A stretch of 64,000 bases of DNA, from positions 11,429-75,428 of the forward strand of contig DILW01000171.1 in assembly GCA_002425245.1 (NCBI GenBank). Direction: 5' to 3'. Made by a program: the position numbers and the translations under genes. The stretch is from Betaproteobacteria bacterium UBA5582. Its GTDB lineage: Bacteria; Pseudomonadota; Gammaproteobacteria; Burkholderiales; Rhodocyclaceae. The notes beneath the pieces are model-generated. The model made no database searches. It was not told the origin of the DNA and was given only the letters and a program-made list of their open reading frames with translations. This document shows, in pieces, positions 39,138 to 46,100 of this stretch (position 1 is its first letter; the number at the start of each line of letters is the position of its first letter).

Positions 39138-39650
39138 ATGTCTTCCTTCACCATTACTGACTCGGCTACCTTTACGATCACCCATGCTCGCCACATGGGC
39201 GCCAAAGTAGCCGCAGATTTGAAGCGTATCCAACGCTTGTACGGTGGCATTAGCGACGAATGGATCGCTCAATATGAGGCTGAACTCATCGAATACATTA
39301 AAGCCGGCTACGTCGATACCGTGACATATGGGTACCAAATCGACGATCAGTGGATTGAACCCACGCTGCGCTACACGGCACGCGAACTGAATGGGTACGA
39401 TTTCAGTGACGATGATCCTGGCAAGGTACGGCCTGGTGCAGATGTCACCGGCGCTCGCTTCACCAGTTATCTCACCTATAGCAGCAAGTGGAGCAATGCG
39501 AGCCAGGCCGAAAAAGATTCATTCAAGGGACGGCTTCCGTTTAGCCGGGGTACTGGTTCCGAACCAACGATCAGGGGCTACTTGCTCAACGACAAGACTT
39601 ATTCGGCGGGCGGGCGGTCCCTTGCCCGTTCCAGCGTAAGGAGCTTTTGA
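39138..39650 (+). CDS. cap7: Bacterial HORMA protein (Cap7), CD-NTase activator
   Basis: 170 residues. The opening TITDSATFTITHARHMGAKV with DLKRIQRLYG is the bacterial HORMA1 signature. HORMA proteins sense a phage or closure peptide, then bind and activate the CD-NTase. The C-terminal RGYLLNDKTYSAGG would form the movable safety-belt region. It begins 7 bp after the CD-NTase stop and its stop overlaps the TRIP13 start. Confidence 0.88.
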   Translation: MSSFTITDSATFTITHARHMGAKVAADLKRIQRLYGGISDEWIAQYEAELIEYIKAGYVDTVTYGYQIDDQWIEPTLRYTARELNGYDFSDDDPGKVRPGADVTGARFTSYLTYSSKWSNASQAEKDSFKGRLPFSRGTGSEPTIRGYLLNDKTYSAGGRSLARSSVRSF

Positions 39651-40597
39651 TGATGAACAAACCCACAATTGACGAACTATTCGAGCGTCGCATCACCTAT
39701 CCCGATTTTGAGCCACAGGAGCGACTGGCAAAGCTAGTTGGTTTGGATGACCAAAAGGCCCGGCTGGCCAAGATACTAGGCTTACTGGTGAATCCGGTGG
39801 CTCTGGAGATGTGGGCCAAGGAGCATCATCCCGGTCAAGCGGCGAAAGCGCTGCTCGATACAGTGCTGCGCCGTCCGCCGCTGGTCGTCCTTGCCGGCGA
39901 CGTTGGTTCTGGTAAGACTGAACTGGCCGAGACTATCGGCGATGCCGTTGCACGCGCACAGCGCATCAACATCACTCTGTTCCCCTTGAGCCTGGCGACA
40001 CGCGGCCAGGGGCGTGTTGGTGAAATGACACAACTCGTTTCCGCTGCGTTCGACCATACCGTGGTTGAGGCGAAGAAACTTAAGGGCGCAGGAAACGGTC
40101 CTTCGCGTGGCGCGGTCATTCTGTTGGTCGACGAAGCGGATGCTCTGGCCCAATCGCGCGAGAACGCGCAGATGCACCACGAGGATCGTGCCGGGGTGAA
40201 CGCCTTCATCCGCGGGATTGACCGGATTGCCAACGCCCGCCTGCCAGCGGCGGTCATCATGTGCACCAACCGCTTGAGTGCCCTGGACCCGGCAGTACGC
40301 CGCCGTGCTGCCGAAGTGTTGAGTTTTTCCCGTCCGAACGACGAACAGCGCCGCCATGTCTTCCACCATCGCCTGGCTCCGTTAGGCCTAGGTACGCAGC
40401 ATATCGACGCGCTGGTTCGTGCGACGGGTGCCAAGAATGGACATGATATCGGCTTCACTTTTTCCGATCTGACGCAACGCTTGATTCCGACGATCGTGCT
40501 TGACGCCTACCCGTCGAATCCAGTTGAAGGCACGCGGGCGATTGCGATTGCTCGCGATATGCAACCCACGCCGCCTTTCCGCGACGGCGTGAATTAA
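39650..40597 (+). CDS. cap6: TRIP13-like AAA+ ATPase (Cap6), HORMA remodeller
   Basis: 315 residues. Walker A GDVGSGKTELAE (about 85-96) and Walker B ILLVDEADAL (about 162-171), with sensor region IMCTNRLSALDPAVRRR. TRIP13 proteins pull HORMA out of its active closed state and so keep CBASS off until infection. ATG 39650 overlaps the HORMA stop (TGATG) and has AAGGAG in front; ATG 39653 is also possible. No substrate-adaptor gene is present, as in other type III systems. Confidence 0.9.
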   Translation: MMNKPTIDELFERRITYPDFEPQERLAKLVGLDDQKARLAKILGLLVNPVALEMWAKEHHPGQAAKALLDTVLRRPPLVVLAGDVGSGKTELAETIGDAVARAQRINITLFPLSLATRGQGRVGEMTQLVSAAFDHTVVEAKKLKGAGNGPSRGAVILLVDEADALAQSRENAQMHHEDRAGVNAFIRGIDRIANARLPAAVIMCTNRLSALDPAVRRRAAEVLSFSRPNDEQRRHVFHHRLAPLGLGTQHIDALVRATGAKNGHDIGFTFSDLTQRLIPTIVLDAYPSNPVEGTRAIAIARDMQPTPPFRDGVN

Positions 40598-40606
40598 GCA
40601 GGTGAG

Positions 40607-42124
40607 ATGATGACTCAAGCTGTTTCGGTAAGGCGCGAAGGCGATGTTTTTCAGGCTAGGATGTTCTGGAAGAAGGCAGCCAGCCTACTAGATCCGGACT
40701 GCCCTATCATTAAGGTCGGGTTCGAGTGCGGACCGAAGAGCTTCGACGACCTCTGGGTCGAATATGATCCGGCGCGCTGTCTTCAAGATCAGCACGGGCA
40801 TCCTTTGCGGCGTGAGCACATCCAGTGCAAATGGCATGTGAGGCCGGATACCTACGGCCACATGCATCTGATCGATCCCGAGTTCATCAATGCCGAAAGG
40901 CATTCGCTGCTGCAGAAGGCCCGCCAAGCGCAGTTGGTGCATGCGCCCGAAGGCGTTGGCTCGCGCTTTCGGCTGCTGACGAACTGGCGCGTCGCTGACC
41001 CTCTGCGCAAACTTGTGATCCAGCGCTCCAGCACGCTGCGACTCGACGACTTGTTTGCTACCAAAACTGACCGCAGCGAAACGGGGCAGATACGCAAGGC
41101 GTGGTGTGATCACCTAGGGATTGATGAAGACGAACTGCGTATATTTTTGCGTACGCTGGCACTGAGCGAGTCGGTCGACTCTCTCGATGCGATGCAGGAG
41201 AGCCTGAACGATCTATTCCGGGGGGTTGGCTTGCGTTGCGTGTATGGCGATCAAGTCGCGTTTCCATACGATGAGATTGTCTTCAACTGGATGGCGCAAG
41301 GCCGGCAGGAATTTGACCGTGCCTCGTTCCGTGACGCCTGCGCGCAGGAGGACCTGCTGCAATCAGGGCAAGGTCGGGCGATCGTATACGGTGTTAGATC
41401 CTTTGAGCATCCGATCGATCAGCTCAGCGATCGCTGTGTCGAAGTCCTCGATTTCGTACCCAATTTTAATGAGCGCTTGATACACGATGGCGCCTCTTGG
41501 TCTAAAACGCTCTATCCGGCTTTGCGGAGCTTTCTGCTGTCCGCAGCAAAGAAAAGCAACAAACTACGACTCGCTCTGGATGCGCATATCACCTTGGCTT
41601 TTGCCGCCGGTTCGGTGCTCAACGTCAAATCGGGCTGCGAGATCGAACTGGAACAACGTTCTGGTGGCCGGAATATCTGGAAAGCCGGCGACAGCAACCC
41701 GGAGCCGTCATGGGCCAACTGGTTTTTTGAACGAGAGGAACTACGTACGGATGGCGTAGGGCAAGTGGTCGTCGTGGCATTGACCCATGACATAGAGGCC
41801 GACGTGAAGCGCTATCTGGCCCAGGCCTTGCCCAATGCGGCGCGGATACTCGTCGCGCGTCCTTCGATGGGCATCGGCCGTTGGTCCATTGCCAGCGGGC
41901 AGCACGCGATGATTTTGGCCGAGACACTCGCCCAGCGAATTGCAGCTGAGCAAGTGGTGAATCGCCAGCCAATCCATCTTTTTATAGCTGGGCCGAATGC
42001 CTTTACGTTCTTTCTAGGACAGTATCAGCCCGGACTTGGCAAAACTACCCTCTATGAATTCGATTTCGAAGGCTTCAATGGTAGCGGCTACACGCCATCG
42101 TTGATCTTGCCAGTTGCCCAATGA
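40607..42124 (+). CDS. cap4: SAVED-domain nuclease effector (Cap4-like) of CBASS
   Basis: 505 residues. The N-terminal ~270 residues resemble the Cap4 endonuclease domain: candidate PD-(D/E)xK site with Glu40, Asp47/Asp48 (FDDLWVEYD) and Gln73-Cys-Lys75 (HIQCKWH), a Q-x-K variant, followed by LLTNWRVADPL. The C-terminal ~200 residues are a SAVED sensor (VVVALTHDIEADVKRYL, HLFIAGPNAFTFFLGQ). SAVED binds the cyclic nucleotide, which switches on DNA cleavage and kills the infected cell. ATGs at 40607 and 40610 are both possible. Last gene of the CBASS operon; a strong terminator follows. Confidence 0.9.
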   Translation: MMTQAVSVRREGDVFQARMFWKKAASLLDPDCPIIKVGFECGPKSFDDLWVEYDPARCLQDQHGHPLRREHIQCKWHVRPDTYGHMHLIDPEFINAERHSLLQKARQAQLVHAPEGVGSRFRLLTNWRVADPLRKLVIQRSSTLRLDDLFATKTDRSETGQIRKAWCDHLGIDEDELRIFLRTLALSESVDSLDAMQESLNDLFRGVGLRCVYGDQVAFPYDEIVFNWMAQGRQEFDRASFRDACAQEDLLQSGQGRAIVYGVRSFEHPIDQLSDRCVEVLDFVPNFNERLIHDGASWSKTLYPALRSFLLSAAKKSNKLRLALDAHITLAFAAGSVLNVKSGCEIELEQRSGGRNIWKAGDSNPEPSWANWFFEREELRTDGVGQVVVVALTHDIEADVKRYLAQALPNAARILVARPSMGIGRWSIASGQHAMILAETLAQRIAAEQVVNRQPIHLFIAGPNAFTFFLGQYQPGLGKTTLYEFDFEGFNGSGYTPSLILPVAQ

Positions 42125-42219
42125 AATAGCCGGTCTGCCATAAGAACCAGCTATTTGTGGTTAGAAGGCCGCTGACCGCGAAGGCCGAACATCTGCCATT
42201 GAATCTTGACGCTCGAATA

Positions 42220-42252
42220 CAAAGAGGCCACTCTGTGCAAGTGGCCTCTTTG
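42220..42252 (+). terminator. Strong intrinsic terminator after CBASS operon
   Basis: Perfect 13-bp stem (42220-42232 with 42240-42252), 7-nt loop, ending CTCTTTGTTT. It lies 95 bp after the SAVED effector and just inside the right end of element A. Confidence 0.88.
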
Positions 42253-42261
42253 TTTAGGTAA

Positions 42262-42315
42262 TTCCCACGAAATCTAGACTTTTGGGAAAAATCTAGACAA
42301 TCGTGAGATCCTACA
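42262..42315. repeat. Right end of element A
   Basis: Shares a 36-bp identical block (42262-42297) with the right end of element B, containing two TCTAGA copies 14 bp apart, then TCGTGAGATCCTACA, which is the inverted terminal TGTAGGATCTCA. The two TCTAGA-centred units are likely TnsB-binding sites. Confidence 0.88.
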
Positions 42316-42322
42316 ACAAGCC
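42316..42322. repeat. Overlapping target duplications between elements A and B
   Basis: ACAAG (42316-42320) is the right duplication of A and AAGCC (42318-42322) the left duplication of B; they share three bases. This junction is all that separates the two transposons. Confidence 0.9.
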
Positions 42323-42414
42323 TGTAGGTTCCCATCTGGGTTGTTAGGAGCGAGTTGGATAGTTCAGCAGGTTACACAACGCGAATCGGATCAACAGCGG
42401 CCTCATTCCCAATC

Positions 42415-42535
42415 AACACGATAATCCTAGGGATTCTCTGAACAACCCCCAGCGGCTGATCTCGAACGCACCTTCCACCAGCGCAATAGGCTTAACCGTT
42501 CCCTCCCTGGCCAACTGGATCAGTGGGAAGCGAAA
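42415..42535 (-). pseudogene. Fossil fragment of a third tniQ gene
   Basis: On the minus strand a short open stretch reads FPLIQLAREGTVKPIALVEG then AFEISRWGLFRESLG before a stop. It aligns with the TniQ segment LLIQSVRSGTLLPVSLAADA and GISRWVFEASDLKAFQ of element B, and with the matching part of element A. It is neither copy. Lies within about 90-210 bp of the left tip of element B. Suggests that the ancestral end carried tniQ next to the tip, as element A does. Confidence 0.68.
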
Positions 42536-42648
42536 TCCTACATCACGTGACTAGTACAAGACCGCCGAGCAGCCTGGAAATAGTCGGTGGCGAGCTAGCG
42601 ACCGTAGCGAAGACGCAGATACAGTTTCATTGCGAAAGCTGTTCGACA

Positions 42649-42966
42649 TTATTTCCCATTCTTCCGATTCTTGTCGCTCGTGAGTAGCTGCGTTATGCGC
42701 CCGGGGGTCACATCCAGCAATTGGGCAACGCGCGACTGCGCTCCTCGTGGATCTATTGCCTTTTCGATATTCACCAGTTCGCCAACATAGCGCGATTTCC
42801 CGCATCCGGTCATGCCGTGGTACGCAGCCCGCGCTTGTAGTTTCTGTCTTTCTTCGAGCTCGTCTTGCTTTTCACGGAGCTCTTGAATCGCTGCTGTGGT
42901 GTGCTTAAAGCCTTCAATAACAGCAGCCATAGCCAACTGCAACGGATCATTATCAGGGATTGCCAT
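42649..42966 (-). CDS. Small coiled-coil/HTH protein of unknown function
   Basis: 105 residues. Segment 22-48 (TTAAIQELREKQDELEERQK) is strongly predicted coiled coil by heptad pattern. The C-terminal third (SRVAQLLDVTPGRITQLLTS) looks like a helix-turn-helix of the Hin/sigma-factor style. No known family recognised. It lies between the left tip of B and tniQ, in the tniQ direction, with its own upstream palindromic region (43022-43062). No counterpart in element A. Possible local regulator or accessory DNA-binding protein. Confidence 0.65.
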   Translation of the reverse strand: MAIPDNDPLQLAMAAVIEGFKHTTAAIQELREKQDELEERQKLQARAAYHGMTGCGKSRYVGELVNIEKAIDPRGAQSRVAQLLDVTPGRITQLLTSDKNRKNGK

Positions 42967-43021
42967 GTTGAAAACTCACAAATATTAGACGCCTTCAATG
43001 CTACAAACTCCAGAAACGAAT

Positions 43022-43062
43022 GTAAACAACATTGTTTAGAAAATCTAAATAATGTTGTTTAC
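43022..43062. repeat. 41-bp near-perfect inverted repeat
   Basis: Arms of 19 bp (43022-43040 and 43044-43062) starting GTAAACAACATT, 18 of 19 paired (the exception is G opposite T), with a 3-bp AAA centre. GTAAAC recurs at 43069. No T run follows, so it is more likely an operator or a structured DNA/RNA element than a terminator. It sits 56 bp upstream of the small coiled-coil/HTH gene. Confidence 0.75.
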
Positions 43063-43132
43063 GTCGCCGTAAACTATGGCAGGCTTGACACTTCACGGTC
43101 TACCAAATGTACACATCACTTGCTGCACATTT

Positions 43133-45052
43133 TCATTGTTTTGATGGGTTTCGCAGGCAAAATTCCTCGGCTCGCCCATCTAGACTCCCGAAGCCACTGC
43201 TCGAAGATATCTTGCTTGTCTCGGTAAGGAAGTCACCTAACGGCTGATCCAGTCGATAGATCGCTTGACGGCAAGCTTCGGTACCTTCGACCCCAAGCGG
43301 ATGAATCTCCCGCTCTGCGAGTAGCAGTACCGACTTTTTAGGAGATACGCCAAGGAGCGCAGCGATATCTCGCCCAAATACATGTTGCGCTCGAAAGCCC
43401 TCGATGTCCTCACGTCGTACCCTTGCGTTCGAAAAGCGTCCAGCCTTCTCGCTGCGAATGAACTCGTGGCGCACAAGCCAATACGCCACCTCCTGCTTGA
43501 TGCCGAGCATCTGCGCCATTTCCGGAACACTGAGCGAATCGGCTTGCGATACGCCACAGTTCTCCTGAAATGCCTTGAGGTCGGATGCTTCAAATACCCA
43601 GCGGCTGATCCCCACTGCGTCAGCCGCCAAACTCACTGGCAGAAGCGTTCCCGACCGAACTGACTGTATTAGCAAGACAACTTCAGCGCTACTCCAGCAC
43701 CAGTATTTGAAGAGGTGACCCAACGAAACTCGGTCCTCGCCGAGGTCGGAACACACCGGCAACTCGTCTCCCAATTTCAGCAAGGCTTCGATCTCACCCC
43801 GAGGCACACACCAGGGCATGTAGATCTTGTCGTTGATGCGCCGTGCAAACGGAAACATCAGACGCAATACCTGTCTCGTTCGATCCCGACTCATGCCAAG
43901 CAGGCCGGCCGCCTCCTTCATTGGCATCTCGTCCGCCAGTCGAGCCTTGATTTCGAATAGCTGATCGCGGCGGACGACCATGAAGCTGCGCCCGGTACTG
44001 CTTACCGACTCCTGACCATCCAACATCCCTTCTTTCACCAGGAACTTCAACCTGGCCGCAGAAACACCCAATTCGGCAGCGGCCACATTGCCAGGCACCC
44101 AGCGCACCGATTGCAGCAGTTCATCGTTCAACCGACGGTTTCGGCGGGCCAGTCCGCCTTTCCAATGTTCCGCCAGCCAGGATTCGAATGCCTCGCGCAC
44201 CGGGGCAAAGTTGCTCTCTGCAAATCCCTTGTAGATATAGGTGTAGGCGTGGCGGAACATGCCCATGAGACCGACCTTCTGGCCAGCGGATAACGTCTGA
44301 AGCTGGCTGAGTGCCGCATGGAAAACCCGAGGCCAGTCGAAGATGATTTCGGCCGCCAGCGAGGTCAGTTGCCAGGAAACATCCAGTTCATTGGCGCAAC
44401 GCAGCTTCATCGGTCGAGCGCCGGCTCTAGACCCCATATACGCGCCCAGGTAACGAATCAGGCGCTGCGTCTGATCGACATCCAGCGCATGAAAAGGGGA
44501 CGCGGGCTCGACCTCTTCCTGGCCCAGCAATTTGCGCTCAAGCATTGCAGACAAGCGGCAAACACAGGCTGGCGCCTCCCTCGTCTCCAGTTGGCGAAGA
44601 TCGATCCCTGACGTGCTATGCAGCAAGCTGCTTCGACTCCAGTTCAAGGGCTCGTGGACACACCGGTCAACCAGCCAATTGCCGTGGCGCGGGCAAGCAT
44701 CAAAGAAGTATAGCTCCCAGGCTGCGCGCCAGCTTGGCGACTCTTCCAGGCAACGCGGACAGAAGCGACTCGAACGAAGATTCCAGATTCGCTGCTTGTC
44801 CTTGAGCAGCCCAGCCATACGAACCATGTGCTGATGAACAGCAGGGTCGACTGTTTCTGAGGGCAACAGGCGTTGCCGTTGCAGACTGCCAATCTCGTAG
44901 TGAATGCCCATGCGCGACAGGTCATACACCGACAGCAGATTGGCTTCCGCCAGGCGCAGAAAATAGCCGTGAGGCCCTTCGTTGACCGTCGATAGGGGCC
45001 GAACCAGAAGATCCGGCACATCAAGTACCGAGAGCGCTTTCTCCTGCGTCAT
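43133..45052 (-). CDS. tniQ: TniQ/TnsD-family target-selection protein of element B
   Basis: 639 residues. Same family opening (LLVRPLSTVNEGPHGYFLR) and first zinc knuckle (FCPRCLEESPSWR with DACPRHG) as the element A protein, but the second knuckle is gone: CSSCGQ is replaced by CVHEPL and CPCG by STSG. C-terminal HTH-like modules are kept (LGVSAARLKFLVKEG; EAAGLLGMSRDRTRQVL). ATG 45052 follows the tnsC stop as TGAGATG. Likely reads the same gyrB 3' end, since B lies 2 bp from the A target position. Confidence 0.9.
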   Translation of the reverse strand: MTQEKALSVLDVPDLLVRPLSTVNEGPHGYFLRLAEANLLSVYDLSRMGIHYEIGSLQRQRLLPSETVDPAVHQHMVRMAGLLKDKQRIWNLRSSRFCPRCLEESPSWRAAWELYFFDACPRHGNWLVDRCVHEPLNWSRSSLLHSTSGIDLRQLETREAPACVCRLSAMLERKLLGQEEVEPASPFHALDVDQTQRLIRYLGAYMGSRAGARPMKLRCANELDVSWQLTSLAAEIIFDWPRVFHAALSQLQTLSAGQKVGLMGMFRHAYTYIYKGFAESNFAPVREAFESWLAEHWKGGLARRNRRLNDELLQSVRWVPGNVAAAELGVSAARLKFLVKEGMLDGQESVSSTGRSFMVVRRDQLFEIKARLADEMPMKEAAGLLGMSRDRTRQVLRLMFPFARRINDKIYMPWCVPRGEIEALLKLGDELPVCSDLGEDRVSLGHLFKYWCWSSAEVVLLIQSVRSGTLLPVSLAADAVGISRWVFEASDLKAFQENCGVSQADSLSVPEMAQMLGIKQEVAYWLVRHEFIRSEKAGRFSNARVRREDIEGFRAQHVFGRDIAALLGVSPKKSVLLLAEREIHPLGVEGTEACRQAIYRLDQPLGDFLTETSKISSSSGFGSLDGRAEEFCLRNPSKQ

Positions 45053-45053
45053 C

Positions 45054-46100
45054 TCACTGCCCTCCCCGAGCAAGGTTCAGCCCCAGCTTGCGGGCGACCG
45101 GGGAACCCACCGGATCAAGCATCAAATGCTTGTGGAAGCATTCACCGGATCGGTCCAGCGGACGCAACGGTGACTCCGGAAAGAACGGATTCAGGCGTTC
45201 CGGCACGTTTTCCCATACGCGCTGGCGGTATCCCTGGGCGAGCGCGGCCAGGTCAATGCACTCTTTCCGATCCAGCGTTGCCGAAAACACGGCCCCTTCC
45301 AGCGTCTTGACCACGTAATCGAGGATTCCATAGCTCGCCACATGCATGCGCCTCGCCATGTTGGCTTCGTATAGCGGGGTCTCCAGAGGAAGCGGCAGCC
45401 GGGTCTCGAAGGCTTTCAAAATTCCGCGAAACTCCCGGAAGTCTTCTTCATCGCTCATGGAAAATGGCGAGAGCGATATCCGCTCGGAGAAGCGCCGATG
45501 CAATTGCTCGTTGCTGTCGATCACCAGCTCGGCCGCCGGCAGTCCGCAGGCAACGATGCAGACGCCGGATGCCTCCATGAGATTTTTCAGCCAGTCGGTG
45601 AGATCCCGGAAAGCGACGACCGTCGGCGGATAGAAAAGGTGCTGCGCCTCATTGAGAATCAGCTTCTCGACCCCGCATTTACGTACCAGATCGATGATGG
45701 CCGCAGTCTTCTCCGAAGAACTGCCCCGCTGCAAGCGATGTGCACCCAGCTTTTCCAGGATCGCACCGGCCAGGCTACGGGATGTTGGCGATGGCGGCAC
45801 AGAGACCAGCAGCACGGGGATATAGGTTCGTTCAGCCTGGTGTTGTCTCGGAAAACTCGCCTCATAGGTCTCAACCAAGGTGCTTTTTCCGGCCCCGGAT
45901 GGCGCCATGATGAGTAGCCCGGCACTGGTTCCATGGCGTCGCCGTCGCAGATGCAGTTCCGCCATGCGGAATATGGCCTCCCGATAGCGACGATGGGGAA
46001 TCGGTTCGATCTTCAGGCTAAAGCCCAGATTGCCGTCACCGGCCAACTTTTCCCTATCGGGCGCGAACCGGCTCATCAACTGCAAGGGATCCATGCTCAA
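45054..46100 (-). CDS. tnsC: TnsC/TniB AAA+ regulator of element B with altered Walker B
   Basis: 348 residues, collinear with the element A protein. Walker A APSGAGKST (66-74) is intact. The Walker B line reads KLILNEAQHL: Asn150 in place of the Mg-coordinating Asp150 seen in element A, while Glu151 is kept. The DNA codon is AAT. This could slow ATP hydrolysis and so stabilise TnsC filaments, or mark loss of function. Starts 4 bp inside the end of tnsB. Confidence 0.92.
   Translation of the reverse strand: MSMDPLQLMSRFAPDREKLAGDGNLGFSLKIEPIPHRRYREAIFRMAELHLRRRRHGTSAGLLIMAPSGAGKSTLVETYEASFPRQHQAERTYIPVLLVSVPPSPTSRSLAGAILEKLGAHRLQRGSSSEKTAAIIDLVRKCGVEKLILNEAQHLFYPPTVVAFRDLTDWLKNLMEASGVCIVACGLPAAELVIDSNEQLHRRFSERISLSPFSMSDEEDFREFRGILKAFETRLPLPLETPLYEANMARRMHVASYGILDYVVKTLEGAVFSATLDRKECIDLAALAQGYRQRVWENVPERLNPFFPESPLRPLDRSGECFHKHLMLDPVGSPVARKLGLNLARGGQ

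Larger units (their letters stand above)
20733..42315. mobile_element. Tn7-like transposon A (21.6 kb) carrying type I RM and type III CBASS
   Basis: Left end TGTAGGTTCTCA and inverted right end TGTAGGATCTCA (11 of 12 identical), flanked by the 5-bp duplication ACAAG. Encodes TniQ, TnsC, TnsB and TnsA plus two XRE regulators. Cargo: an unknown 385-residue protein, a metalloprotease-type gene with hsdRSM, and CapP/CapH with a CBASS operon. The transposition operon runs outward, with tniQ only 48 bp from the left end; in classical Tn7 the operon starts at an end and runs inward. Confidence 0.93.

Noticed and set aside
42316..42322. Element B inserted before A
   Set aside because: The sequence alone allows either order, but if both are positioned by gyrB then A must have come first, as B would have moved the site 12 kb away.
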